A DNA stretch of 24,006 bases from CAZOOA01 sp964581355 (GCA_964581355.1 CAZOOA010000047.1:1-24006), one strand, 5' to 3'. Shown: positions 8,932 through 17,021, numbered from the stretch's first letter. Notes: a model not told the origin generated them from the sequence alone. Translations and numbers: made by a program.

Positions 8932-9026
8932 AGAATAGCAATAAGAGCGAACAGATGAACCGCACTTGTTGATCTTAACTTGATCAATAAGCAATAATAA
9001 TAAAGAAAGAAGAGGAATCAAGAACT

Positions 9027-10064
9027 ATGTGGAAAAAATCTACAGGCAAATGGCTGCTGAGTATCGTATTGATTATGGGTCTCGTTTTATCAGGCTGCGG
9101 GGAACCGACTGTTACTGATGAGCCGGAGCCACCGCAAGAAATCCGTGAGGATTGGCCGGGCTCGGTAACACTTGGCACGGCCCTGGCAGGTGGAGTTTAT
9201 TTCTTCTACGGTAGTGGCGTCGGAAGCTTAATCGATGAAGTCGTGGGCATCCCCGTTTATATTGAACAGACTGGCGGACCGGCTGACAACATGCGGTTAG
9301 TAAGTGAAGGAATCCTCGAACTGGGTATGGTCACCATGGGTATCGCCTATCAAGGCTGGCACGGGCAGGAGGATACAGCCTTTGAAGGCGAAGAACAGGA
9401 TCAGGTTCGGGCCATGTTCCCTATGTATAGCACCTACTCTCATTGGTGGGCGCACAAAGATGACGGGATTTCTTCAATCCAGGATCTGGATGGGAAACGG
9501 ATCGGTGTCGGACCAACAGGAGGCACTCCGGGGACCTATCATCCGCTGATCTTAGAAGCGCTGGAAATCAATGCAAATCCGGTATGGGGATCTTTAAGCG
9601 ACCTGGTTGAAAGCCACCTGGGGGAACAAATCGAGGCCAACAGCTTTGCCGCAGGAATTCCGATTAGCGGTCTTTTAAGTTATGAGGCCAGTGTGGGCTC
9701 AGGTAATGTTGAGATGCTTCCCATTGAAGGTGAAGAGCGGGAAACTATTGTTGACAAGTTTCCCTACTGGGAGGCGGCAACTATCCCGGAAGAAAGCTAT
9801 GGTTTCTTAGAAGAAGACCTGGAAACCATTTCAGTTTTTAACTGGGCAATCTGCAATAAAGAGCTCCCCGATGACCTGGTTTACCAAATTGTTGACACAG
9901 TAATGACCCAACATGACCAGATGATGGATTTCCATGATTGTGCAGAAGAAACAATCCCAGAAAATGTAGACACCAACGAATTCCTGCCCCTGCATCCCGG
10001 TGCAGCCAAATGGTTTGAAGACAACGGCTACGACATTCCTTCCGGTGCTGAGCCCATTGATTAG
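9027..10064 (+). CDS. TAXI-family TRAP transporter solute-binding lipoprotein
   Basis: The protein should be a surface-anchored receptor that hands a small carboxylate or amino acid-like solute to a TRAP permease. It starts with a lipoprotein signal (lipobox L-S-G-C, Cys24) and then an acidic linker. The TAXI pattern follows: 'VTLGTALAGGVYFFYGSGVGSLI', 'TGGPADNMRLVSEGILELGMV' and 'DLDGKRIGVGPTGGTPGTY'. The length of 345 residues is typical. AGAGGA at 9011-9016 precedes the ATG. No TRAP membrane subunit (DctQ/M or fused type) is encoded next to it; downstream lies only a degraded small frame. It may work with a permease elsewhere or feed a sensor such as the neighbouring chemoreceptor. That second idea is inference only. 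The family assignment is secure, the ligand is not. Confidence 0.92.
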   Translation: MWKKSTGKWLLSIVLIMGLVLSGCGEPTVTDEPEPPQEIREDWPGSVTLGTALAGGVYFFYGSGVGSLIDEVVGIPVYIEQTGGPADNMRLVSEGILELGMVTMGIAYQGWHGQEDTAFEGEEQDQVRAMFPMYSTYSHWWAHKDDGISSIQDLDGKRIGVGPTGGTPGTYHPLILEALEINANPVWGSLSDLVESHLGEQIEANSFAAGIPISGLLSYEASVGSGNVEMLPIEGEERETIVDKFPYWEAATIPEESYGFLEEDLETISVFNWAICNKELPDDLVYQIVDTVMTQHDQMMDFHDCAEETIPENVDTNEFLPLHPGAAKWFEDNGYDIPSGAEPID

Positions 10065-10092
10065 CCCATAGACAGAAAATGCAAAGAGATAA

Positions 10093-10440
10093 ATAACAGG
10101 AGTCAGGTATGTCGGTTCCGGCATCCCCCTGCACTGCCAGCTGGAATGGAAAGACCCCTGGGAGGCGCGGTGGTTCCCCTTTGACGATTTGCCTGAAGAT
10201 CGCATTAAGGCAGAGTTAACCGAAGAAAATGGTCTGTTGATAGTGGATTTTGGCCCACCGGGAGGAGCAGACTTTGAAGAAGGAATGCGCAGATTGGCCT
10301 GGTTCAGGATCACACCCCGGGAAGAAGGGGATTTTCAACTACAGGTCTATGGATATAGTTCTGAAGAAGACAATGTGCAAGAGCAGGTGAAGCAGGTGAC
10401 AAACTCAATCGAAGCCCGGATTTCCGTTACGTCCCCCTAG
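10093..10440 (+). pseudogene. Small hypothetical protein, apparently without a normal start
   Basis: The frame is open from 10093 to the stop at 10440. Its translation looks like real protein ('HCQLEWKDPWEARWFPFDDL', 'LLIVDFGPPGGADFEEG', 'FRITPREEGDFQLQVYGY'). Yet the only start codon in frame is TTG 10189, which lacks a ribosome site and would remove the first ~30 residues. A well-placed ribosome site and ATG at 10109 open a different frame that stops after 36 codons. So a one-base change near 10110-10180 has probably broken the gene, or the start is cryptic. TAXI operons often carry a small DUF1850 protein here, but I cannot confirm that match. It ends 7 bases before the convergent minus-strand gene stops. 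Confidence 0.45.
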
Positions 10441-10447
10441 GCCGGGA

Positions 10448-10933
10448 TCACACTTTAACAAAACTCTCCAACATAAAGCACACAGCCAGATAAGCGGATT
10501 TTATGTTCTCGTCGTAATCTTCGCCGGCTTGTTCATAAAGATCCAATACCTGGTCATTAATACAACTGCACTTGCTCCCATTTATCTCGACGGAGAGAAA
10601 ATCAAATTCTTCAGCCACCTTTTCCAGGTTTTTTTCAAACCTTAAGTGCTTGACCCCCTTGGGGGAGTACAGTTTCCAGTTGTTGAAATGAGGGGTGCAC
10701 AAAAAATCTGAAACAAAATGAGTTAATATCCCCAGTTCAAAGAAACTATCAATGGTTTGATTCATATTCAGCACATACTCCATGCTTTTCGCTGGATAGT
10801 GCCGCCTGTAATTGTAGATAGGCAGATAATCTGCCATCACATTTCCCATTAGAAACCCCTGCCGCTGTTTCTGTTGCAGGTGGAAATGATCCATCGCTTT
10901 TAAGGCAATGATTTTATGCGTGTTGCCTGTCAT
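10448..10933 (-). CDS. Zinc-dependent phospholipase C-like protein
   Basis: The 161-residue product matches the short bacterial members of the zinc-dependent phospholipase C / S1-P1 nuclease-like group. It begins 'MTGNTHKIIALKAM' with a metal-ligand His near the N-terminus. A 'GNVMADYLPIYNYRRHYP' segment follows, where the family usually has G-x-x-x-PD and a His. Next comes 'LGILTHFVSDFLCTPHF', with the paired His and Asp residues of the H-x-x-x-D type. The PD of the first motif reads AD here, so activity should be checked. There is no signal peptide, so it is probably cytoplasmic, unlike secreted clostridial toxins. The ribosome site is weak (GAAAGAAG directly before the ATG). It faces the degraded frame on the plus strand. 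The substrate is unknown. Confidence 0.7.
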   Translation of the reverse strand: MTGNTHKIIALKAMDHFHLQQKQRQGFLMGNVMADYLPIYNYRRHYPAKSMEYVLNMNQTIDSFFELGILTHFVSDFLCTPHFNNWKLYSPKGVKHLRFEKNLEKVAEEFDFLSVEINGSKCSCINDQVLDLYEQAGEDYDENIKSAYLAVCFMLESFVKV

Positions 10934-11078
10934 CTTCTTTCACCACTCACTATTATTTTAAAGCCTAACTGCTTACTGCTTATCTTAAAACTGTTCTTAC
11001 AAGATATTTTAACCTGCCGAAAAAATCGACATTAATATTGTAATCAATAAACCTGTAAAATGCAAGAGAGCAACTGTA

Positions 11079-11116
11079 AGGCCCAGGAGCATGCTGCTGC
11101 CTGGGCCTGCTTTTTT
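11079..11116 (+). terminator. Strong rho-independent terminator with no obvious plus-strand gene
   Basis: AGGCCCAGG pairs with CCTGGGCCT, extended by AGCA/TGCT with one bulged G, and is followed by GC and six T's on the plus strand. Read on minus it has no T-run. No plus-strand gene lies between 10440 and here, so it may end a small RNA or readthrough from the TAXI side. Confidence 0.6.
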
Positions 11117-11134
11117 GCCTCGACATACTTACAC

Positions 11135-12127
11135 CTAAAGTAAATCGCGACGCAGTTCTTCCGGGGTCCTGGTTGACAGATAGGCCAGGGGAATATCATA
11201 AACAGTCTTGGCCCCAATTTGGCCTTCACGACTTAAGCGGTAGACAGCCCGGGCATACGCTGCCAGGACAGAAGCTGTAAATTCAGGGTTGCTGCCCAGT
11301 TTAAGCGAAAACTCCATAATCTGCTTATTTCCAGCTGCTCCGTCCCCACCCGTTTGACCGCTGCGGATAACAAAACCGCCGTGGGGCATGTCACTGTGGT
11401 TGCTTATAAATTCTTCCTCAGTGATAAAGTGGACTTCTGTATCATAACCCGCAAAATAATGGGGCATCGATTTGATCGCCCGGGCAATCATTTCTTGATC
11501 AGCACCCTCTTCAGGAACCACAAAGCACTTCCGGAGATGCTTTTCCCGGGTGGTCAAATCAGGGGTCTCGCCCCTTCTTACTTTTTGGAGCGACTCTTCC
11601 ACTGGAATCGTGTACTGAACGCCTTTTTTCACACCCTCCACTTTTCTCACGGCATCGGAGTGACCCTGACTGACTCCCTGGCCCCAAAAGGAATATTCGT
11701 AGCCCCGGGGCAGAACGGCTTCCATCAACATTCTGTTCATGGAAAAAAGCCCCGGATCCCAACCGATGCTGATAGCAGCGATTTTTCCATTGGCTGTAGC
11801 AGACTCGTTGACAGCAGCATAGTACTGGGGTATTTCCGCATGAGTATCATAGCTGTCTACCGTATTAAAAAATTTGGCTAAATACGGGGCCTGCTCCGGA
11901 AGATCCACTGCAGAACCTCCGCATAAGACCATCACATCGATCTCATCAACATACTTTTCCACCTCATCCATATGTAAAACCTTCACTTGTTCATCCTCCG
12001 GGTTTACTGCAACAGGGTCACGCCTGGTAAAAACTGCAATAAGTTCCATATCCGGGTTTTGCTTAATTGACTTCTCCACACCCCGTCCTAAGTTCCCATA
12101 TCCTGTAATCCCTATGCGAATACTCAT
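11135..12127 (-). CDS. ddh: meso-Diaminopimelate D-dehydrogenase
   Basis: The enzyme makes meso-2,6-diaminopimelate in one step from tetrahydrodipicolinate with ammonia and NADPH (EC 1.4.1.16). This is the short route to lysine and peptidoglycan cross-links, and it works in the cytoplasm. The 330-residue protein is full length. It has an N-terminal Rossmann fold with GYGNLG at residues 9-14, 'VFTRRDP' at the nucleotide-specificity loop, 'VLCGGSAVDLPEQAP', and the substrate-side segments 'ISIGWDPGLFSMNRM', 'FWGQGVSQGHSDAVR' and 'HGGFVIRSGQTG'. GGGAGAG lies before the ATG and a strong promoter stands 85 bases upstream. It appears to be transcribed alone. Identification is confident because these motifs are specific to Ddh. 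Confidence 0.95.
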   Translation of the reverse strand: MSIRIGITGYGNLGRGVEKSIKQNPDMELIAVFTRRDPVAVNPEDEQVKVLHMDEVEKYVDEIDVMVLCGGSAVDLPEQAPYLAKFFNTVDSYDTHAEIPQYYAAVNESATANGKIAAISIGWDPGLFSMNRMLMEAVLPRGYEYSFWGQGVSQGHSDAVRKVEGVKKGVQYTIPVEESLQKVRRGETPDLTTREKHLRKCFVVPEEGADQEMIARAIKSMPHYFAGYDTEVHFITEEEFISNHSDMPHGGFVIRSGQTGGDGAAGNKQIMEFSLKLGSNPEFTASVLAAYARAVYRLSREGQIGAKTVYDIPLAYLSTRTPEELRRDLL

Positions 12128-12211
12128 TGTTCTCTCCCATCAAATTAGTTCAGCGAAATATTGGTCCAGCGCCTGCATCCCTCATAGATATGAAGGTATT
12201 TGCCTGGAGCA

Positions 12212-12241
12212 ATTATAGCAATGATCTCTGAGCAATGTCAA
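12212..12241 (-). promoter_or_regulatory. Sigma-A promoter of ddh
   Basis: On the minus strand a perfect TTGACA (12241-12236) and a perfect TATAAT (12217-12212) are separated by 18 bases. Transcription should start near 12205, giving a leader of about 78 bases. The leader holds a small hairpin (CCTTCAT / ATGAGGG, about 12178-12195). I saw no T-box or lysine-riboswitch pattern in it. Confidence 0.85.
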
Positions 12242-12253
12242 TTACCTATTAAG

Positions 12254-12290
12254 CATTCATCCCAAGACTAAAGCCGTGGGCTTTCTGCTA
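12254..12290. other. Possible IS200/IS605-type end remnant or small hairpin
   Basis: AAAGCC-GTG-GGCTTT at 12270-12284 lies inside a stretch (CCCAAGACT before, CTGCTAGG after) that resembles the palindromic ends of IS200/IS605 elements. No tnpA or tnpB lies near it. It could instead be a weak terminator. Confidence 0.3.
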
Positions 12291-12395
12291 GGTTGATCGT
12301 AAAAGTAGGTTTTTTCTTCTCGGAGCATTGAGTTCATTTACATAATTTGCTCAGGGTATCGCAAAATATAACTTAAAGCTTCTGTTGCCCGCACT

Positions 12396-12429
12396 TATAA
12401 TATTTATCAGGCAAAAGGAGACCCTAAGA
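12396..12429 (+). promoter_or_regulatory. Putative -10 box, ribosome site and ATT start of gerA
   Basis: TATAAT at 12396-12401 would start transcription near 12408, with only a poor TTAAAG -35 at 17 bases; a forespore sigma-G promoter was not evident. AAAAGGAG at 12413-12420 is followed, 8 bases later, by ATT at 12429. No ATG, GTG or TTG occurs in this frame between the upstream stop at 12369 and the ATG at 12531. Confidence 0.45.
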
Positions 12430-14048
12430 TTTTTCCCACAAACCTGTTTAAAAAAATTCTGCATAAAAAAACCAAAGACCCCTGGCAGGAGGATTACCAT
12501 CTAGCCCAGCGGCAGCAAGAGCTGCAGAAAATGCCGCTTAATACCAGCCTGGAGAAAAACCTCAGGGAGATCGAGCGGGTTTCCGGCTCCAGTGCGGATA
12601 TGGTCATTCGTCGCTTTAAGATTGCCGGAAAAACCGGAGCAGCGGTGGTGTACATCGATGGCATCATCAACGACACTACCGTGGGGGAGATGCTGCATAC
12701 CCTCATGGTGGAAAGCCTGCGGGACAGAGAACTGCGGGGTATGAAGCTAACAGTGGAGAATCTCCTAGACAGCCTGGTAACGGTTGATGACATCCAGGAA
12801 ACCGACAGCCTGGCCGGGCTTTTTAACAGCATCTCCACCGGGAACACCGGCCTGCTCATAGACGGTCAAAAAGTGGCCCTGTTATGCGAGACAAAAGGCA
12901 AAACCAGCCGGGCGGTGGAGATGCCCATTACTGAAGCCACCATCCGGGGACCCCGGGATGGTTTTACGGAGGAACTGCGCGTCAACACATCCCTGGTCAG
13001 GCACCGCATCCGCGTACCCCACCTGTGGTTTGAGAAGTTCGAGATCGGAAAACTGACGCAAACCAATGTGGAAATGGCCTATATCAAAGGCCTGGTCAGC
13101 GACAAACTACTACAGGAAGTTCGCTCCCGCCTGGAGCGCATTGACACCGACAGCATCCTGGAAAGCGGCTACATCGAAGAATTTATTATGGATAATCCCT
13201 ATACCGTATTCCCCCTGGTCCTCCGTACCGAACGTCCCGACAAAGTAGCCGCCGCCCTGTTAGAGGGAAGAGTTGCCCTGTTTTGCCAGGGAAGCCCCTT
13301 TGTTCTTTTACTCCCTATGGAAATCTTCATGATGCTCCAGGCCCCCGAGGATTATTACGAATTTTTTCCCATAGGAACGCTGGTCCGATTTGTTAGAACA
13401 GTTTCCCTGGTCATTTCTCTCCTCTTGCCCGGTCTTTACGTGGCGATCATTAACTTTCACCCGGAGCTTCTACCCACTGCCCTGCTGCTGCGCATCACAG
13501 CGGCCCGGGAAGGCATCCCCTTACCTTTAGTCTTGGAAATATTCCTGCTGGAGTTTCTTTTTGAAATTCTGCGGGAAGCCGGCCTCCGGTTGCCCCAACC
13601 CATCGGCTCAGCAGTCAGTATCGTGGGGGCATTGATCCTGGGAGACGCGGCCATCCGGGCCGGGATTGTTTCTCCGGCCGTGGTGGTGGTAATCGCCCTT
13701 ACCGCCATCGCCAGTTTTTCCACCCCGGCTTTCAGCCTGGCTATCGCCATGCGCATACTCCGGTTCGCATTTATCGGCCTGGGAAGTATTATGGGACTGC
13801 TGGGCATCCAGTTCGGGGTATTCGTGCTCATCGTGCACCTGTGCTCCCTGCGCTCCTTCGGGGTGCCCTACCTGTCTCCTCTAGCTCCTTTTATTTGGGA
13901 GGATATGAAAGATAACTTTATTCGCCTGTGGTGGTGGAAACAGCGCACCCGCCCCCGGTTTACCGGTCAGCGCCAGCGAGTGCGCCTGGAATCGGAACTA
14001 GAGCCGGGCCCTTACCGAAAAGGCGATCCGGAAGGGGGACAAAAATAA
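12429..14048 (+). CDS. gerA: Spore germination receptor subunit A (GerA family), probable ATT start
   Basis: This is the A subunit of a germinant receptor in the spore inner membrane, where it acts with B and C subunits to sense nutrients. From ATT 12429 it has 539 residues, matching the family. The start 'FPTNLFKKIL' is typical of GerA N-termini, whereas the first ATG (12531) lacks a ribosome site and would drop 34 residues. The soluble N-terminal domain includes 'FKIAGKTGAAVVYIDGIIN', 'SGYIEEFIMDNPYTVFP' and 'TERPDKVAAALLEGRVALF'. A membrane domain of 5-6 helices follows, with the conserved 'ITAAREGIPLPLVLEIFLLE' and 'EAGLRLPQPIGSAVSIVGAL'. The C-terminus is basic. The next gene begins at the base after its stop, so the operon is tightly coupled. 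The symbol is used for the family; the receptor type and germinant are unknown. Confidence 0.93.
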   Translation: MFPTNLFKKILHKKTKDPWQEDYHLAQRQQELQKMPLNTSLEKNLREIERVSGSSADMVIRRFKIAGKTGAAVVYIDGIINDTTVGEMLHTLMVESLRDRELRGMKLTVENLLDSLVTVDDIQETDSLAGLFNSISTGNTGLLIDGQKVALLCETKGKTSRAVEMPITEATIRGPRDGFTEELRVNTSLVRHRIRVPHLWFEKFEIGKLTQTNVEMAYIKGLVSDKLLQEVRSRLERIDTDSILESGYIEEFIMDNPYTVFPLVLRTERPDKVAAALLEGRVALFCQGSPFVLLLPMEIFMMLQAPEDYYEFFPIGTLVRFVRTVSLVISLLLPGLYVAIINFHPELLPTALLLRITAAREGIPLPLVLEIFLLEFLFEILREAGLRLPQPIGSAVSIVGALILGDAAIRAGIVSPAVVVVIALTAIASFSTPAFSLAIAMRILRFAFIGLGSIMGLLGIQFGVFVLIVHLCSLRSFGVPYLSPLAPFIWEDMKDNFIRLWWWKQRTRPRFTGQRQRVRLESELEPGPYRKGDPEGGQK

Positions 14049-15149
14049 ATGGAAATCGAAAAAATCAACAACCGGCAGCTCTTTTTTATACTCTTCATCC
14101 TGCGCACCACAGTAATTATTTCCACCCTTCCGGTCTTAACCAGCGCCGATGCTTTTCAGGATGCCTGGGCGGCGGCCCTGTTAAGCTACCTGGGCGCCGC
14201 TGCCATGGTAGTGTTGATTGCCAAGCTGGGGATGCACTATTCCCAGATGACCGTGGTGGAGTACGGGGAAAAACTCCTGGGGAAACTACCGGGCCGGGCA
14301 GTAGCCCTTATTATTCTATGGATCTTTCTGCACAGTGCGGCCAACGAATCCCGCATCTTTGCCGAAAGCGTGGTTACCCTTTTTCTCACGGAAACCCCAC
14401 TGGTTTTTGTTGTCGGGATCATGGTTCTGGGCGGCACTTATGCCGCGTACCAGGGTATTGAAACCATAGGACGGGCCGCGGATATTATTTTTGTTATCTT
14501 TTCATTGATGATTTCAGTAAGCTTGCTGCTCCCCATAACCGTGCTCAATATTGGGTTGGCCAACCTGGAACCGATTTTGAGCCGGGGCGCCGCCCCCCTG
14601 ATCAGGGGGGCTATCATACCGGCTGCCTTCGCCATCAGGTTCCTACCCCTTACCATACTTATCCCCGCGGTGAACCAGCCCCGAAAGGTTCTGAAAACCG
14701 CCCTGGTTGCCTTGGCCCTGTCCAAGCTGGTGCTGGCTTTTTCCGCAGCAGCGGTGATCGTGGTGATGGGGGCAGAACGGGGTGCCCGCAGCACCTTTCC
14801 TTTTTTCAGCATGGTCCGGGGGACTCTTTTCAGCGACTTCTTAGAGAGAGTGGAAGTCCTAACCATCTTTGCCTGGAGCTTCGGCGCCTTTATCGGTGTA
14901 TCCGTTTTTTTGTACTGCGGCGCCAAGGGGCTTTCCCAGGTAATGGGACTAAAAAGTTACCGCTTTCTTGTCGGTCCCATGGCGGTGATCTGGATTATCA
15001 TGGCCCTGCACATGTACGACGACATGTTTCAATTTCGTGCTTTTTTTCAGCCCCATATTGCCGGGCCTTATCTTTTTTTTGGAGTTTTCCTGCTGCCCAT
15101 GGCTGTCCTGTGGCTGGCCCACATTTACCGGAAGTGGAAGGGAGGGTAA
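14049..15149 (+). CDS. gerB: Spore germination receptor subunit B (GerB family)
   Basis: The 366-residue protein is the B subunit, an APC-superfamily membrane protein thought to bind the germinant. About ten hydrophobic helices span the length, starting with 'QLFFILFILRTTVIISTLP'. The loop 'FAESVVTLFLTETPLVFVV' and the 'YQGIETIGRAADI' segment are typical of GerAB/GerBB proteins. The GGGGGA ribosome site lies at the end of the gerA frame, and ATG follows the gerA stop directly, which suggests translational coupling. A 9-base gap leads to gerC. Nothing appears truncated. Family placement is secure; the ligand is not predictable from sequence alone. Confidence 0.93.
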   Translation: MEIEKINNRQLFFILFILRTTVIISTLPVLTSADAFQDAWAAALLSYLGAAAMVVLIAKLGMHYSQMTVVEYGEKLLGKLPGRAVALIILWIFLHSAANESRIFAESVVTLFLTETPLVFVVGIMVLGGTYAAYQGIETIGRAADIIFVIFSLMISVSLLLPITVLNIGLANLEPILSRGAAPLIRGAIIPAAFAIRFLPLTILIPAVNQPRKVLKTALVALALSKLVLAFSAAAVIVVMGAERGARSTFPFFSMVRGTLFSDFLERVEVLTIFAWSFGAFIGVSVFLYCGAKGLSQVMGLKSYRFLVGPMAVIWIIMALHMYDDMFQFRAFFQPHIAGPYLFFGVFLLPMAVLWLAHIYRKWKGG

Positions 15150-15158
15150 GCCGTTAAT

Positions 15159-16406
15159 ATGTATTCTAAACCAATGATTATTTTTCTTGCTCTTGCCCTT
15201 GCTATAGGTTCTACCGGGTGCTGGGACCGCAGGGACCCGGAGCTTTTGTCCATAGTGCTGGCCACCGCTTTTGATTATAATGCGGAAACGGGACATTACC
15301 ATATCATTGCCCAGATCGCCAACCCCCTGGCCCAGGAAACGGAAGAGGGGGAAGGAGGGGCTGAAGGTGAAGGTGCAAGGCCTTTCTGGGTGGTATCCGC
15401 CGACGGGCGCTCTCCCTATGAAGCCATGCGCAACTTGGCCGAGGGCACCAGCCGGGAGCTGTTCTGGGCCCACAATACCGTGATTCTTTTTTCCGAAGAG
15501 TTGGCCCGTAAGGGGATCCGGCCCGTTTTGGATTTATTTGAACGGGAAAGACAGCTGCGGCTCATTGCCCGCCCTGCAGTGGTTGAAGGGGACCTGCGTA
15601 AGTTGATGGAAGCGGAATTCCCCCTGGAACAATCGGGGGCGATAGGATTGAAGCGACAGATAACAACCATTCAAGAGGAACGGGGTTTTTTTCACACCAA
15701 GTTTATGACCGAGCTTTACCCTCAGCTGGAACGTTCAGGGAATGATCTATTTATAGGGAAAATTAAAGTCTTGGAAAAGGGCTTGGAAAGAAACAATCAA
15801 GAAGAGAATGAGAATGATGAAAACCAGGCACAGGAAGGCAACCCCATGGAAGTACCGCCGGCCAAAGTGGGCGGGGGCGCCGCATTTAAGGATGACCGTA
15901 TGGTGGGATGGTTTGAGCCGCACGAAACGGAAGGGTGGAATTATGTCATGGGCCGTATTAGAAGAGTTGCCCATCTTATTGAATCGCCGGCTGAAAAAGA
16001 TGTACTTCTGGGTGTGGAAACGCTAAACCAACAAGTTTCCAGGCGGCCGGTAGTTAAAGACGGCCAGGTGCGGATAGAAATTGCACTCAAAGTCGAAGCT
16101 AAACTCCAGGAGTATCCCGGTCACCAGGAACTCACCGTGGAAGACGAATTCACCAGGGCCCTGGCCCAAAGAACTGCCGAAGCCATCAGAAGGCGTATCG
16201 AGGAGCACCTCAATAGATCCCAGGAACTAAATTCCGATGTCCTGGGCTTGGGCAACCTCATCTACCGAAAAAAACCCCGGCTTTGGGAGAAGATTGAAAA
16301 GGACTGGGATGATTTATTCCCCAAATTGGAAGTGGATATTATAGTGGAAGTGGAATTAAGAAGGACCGGGTTGGTTTCCACCCCGTTTCACGAGGGGAGC
16401 AATTAA
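15159..16406 (+). CDS. gerC: Spore germination receptor subunit C (Ger(x)C family lipoprotein)
   Basis: The third receptor subunit is a lipoprotein on the outer face of the spore inner membrane. The start has a signal peptide with lipobox S-T-G-C (Cys21) and the hallmark 'CWDRRDPELLSIVLATAFDY'. The family pattern continues with 'EAMRNLAEGTSRELFWAHNTVILFSEELARKGI' in several short blocks and 'LDLFERERQLRLIARPAVVEG'. A Ger(x)C C-terminal domain follows, including 'GGGAAFKDDRMVGWFEPHETEGWNY'. An acidic insertion (about residues 205-230, rich in Glu, Asn and Asp) separates the first and second domains. GGAGGG at 15141-15146 serves ATG 15159. The length of 415 residues is normal. It is the third gene of the operon, and the next gene starts at the base after its stop. 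Confidence 0.95.
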   Translation: MYSKPMIIFLALALAIGSTGCWDRRDPELLSIVLATAFDYNAETGHYHIIAQIANPLAQETEEGEGGAEGEGARPFWVVSADGRSPYEAMRNLAEGTSRELFWAHNTVILFSEELARKGIRPVLDLFERERQLRLIARPAVVEGDLRKLMEAEFPLEQSGAIGLKRQITTIQEERGFFHTKFMTELYPQLERSGNDLFIGKIKVLEKGLERNNQEENENDENQAQEGNPMEVPPAKVGGGAAFKDDRMVGWFEPHETEGWNYVMGRIRRVAHLIESPAEKDVLLGVETLNQQVSRRPVVKDGQVRIEIALKVEAKLQEYPGHQELTVEDEFTRALAQRTAEAIRRRIEEHLNRSQELNSDVLGLGNLIYRKKPRLWEKIEKDWDDLFPKLEVDIIVEVELRRTGLVSTPFHEGSN

Positions 16407-16622
16407 ATGACTCTATTCTGGCTGGGCATGATACTGGTGCTCTTAGTTTTCTTGCCTGAAGTGTCCCGGGAAGGTCGGGGAGAAAAACTTGCCTTTGCAG
16501 GAATGTGGGCGCTGGCAGGGCTGTACGGGACTCTGGTGGTGGCCGAGGTCCCACTCCCTAACATAACTGAAGCCATTATTTTTGCTTTAACCGCTATCTA
16601 TGAGTGGCTGGGTCCAGCTTGA
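16407..16622 (+). CDS. Small two-helix membrane protein, candidate germinant-receptor D subunit
   Basis: The 71-residue protein has two hydrophobic segments (about residues 2-17 and 28-47), a short basic loop between them ('SREGRGEK') and a hydrophobic tail. GAGGGGAG at 16392-16399 is an excellent ribosome site, and the ATG follows the gerC stop directly, so it belongs to the operon. In Bacillus, small (~75 residue) two-helix proteins encoded next to ger operons are known as receptor D subunits that tune the germination rate. Size, topology and position fit. Sequence identity cannot be judged here because these proteins diverge widely. I saw no terminator with a T-run after the stop. Confidence 0.75.
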   Translation: MTLFWLGMILVLLVFLPEVSREGRGEKLAFAGMWALAGLYGTLVVAEVPLPNITEAIIFALTAIYEWLGPA

Positions 16623-16707
16623 AGGATTTTTACAAAAGTGAAGTTTGTGCCTTCCTTTCCGAATCCCCTTTAAGAACATTACAGGAATGCTCCAAATAAA
16701 AAATAGG

Positions 16708-16729
16708 GCATTTGCTCAGGTGCATTTCC
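16708..16729 (+). repeat. Inverted repeat, left copy beside spoVS
   Basis: The reverse complement of this 22-base stretch matches 17043-17064 apart from one inserted base and about one mismatch (shared core ACCTGAGCAAAT). It lies 32 bases past the spoVS stop. Confidence 0.6.
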
Positions 16730-16760
16730 TGGATTAAATACGGGTCAGTTGCAAATATAT

Positions 16761-17021
16761 TTAACGTGGTCCGATTATTAGCTTTATTGCTGTTCTCTCT
16801 TCACCATTAATTTGGATATCAACAAAGGCTGGAATGCAGACAAGATCAATGCCACTGGGAGCTACAAACCCCCTGGCAATTGCAACCGCTTTAACCGCTT
16901 GATTAATCGCTCCGGCACCGATTGCCTGCATTTCGGCTTGACCTCTTTCTCTTATCACACCTGCTAAAGCACCGGCTACAGAATTGGGACTGGATTTTGC
17001 TGAAACTTTTAGTACATCCAT
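16761..17021 (-). CDS. spoVS: Stage V sporulation protein S
   Basis: SpoVS is a small, Alba-like, highly conserved protein needed for late sporulation and proper coat and septum development; it may bind nucleic acid. The product from ATG 17021 has 86 residues, the normal size, and reads 'MDVLKVSAKSSPNSVAG', 'IRERGQAEMQAIGAGAINQA', 'IARGFVAPSGIDLVCIPAF' and 'TAIKLIIGPR'. The frame is open further upstream, but AAAGGAGGA lies ahead of this ATG and homologues start here. It stands alone on the minus strand, with a candidate sigma-H-like promoter about 90 bases upstream. Confidence 0.95.
   Translation of the reverse strand: MDVLKVSAKSSPNSVAGALAGVIRERGQAEMQAIGAGAINQAVKAVAIARGFVAPSGIDLVCIPAFVDIQINGEERTAIKLIIGPR

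Noticed and set aside
12178..12205. Lysine riboswitch or T-box in the ddh leader
   Set aside because: The leader is only about 78 bases with one small hairpin; neither the T-box sequence nor the lysine-aptamer layout is present.
13457..14461. Long frames antisense or out of phase within gerA/gerB
   Set aside because: They are shadows of GC-rich coding sequence without ribosome sites; the ger frames explain the region.
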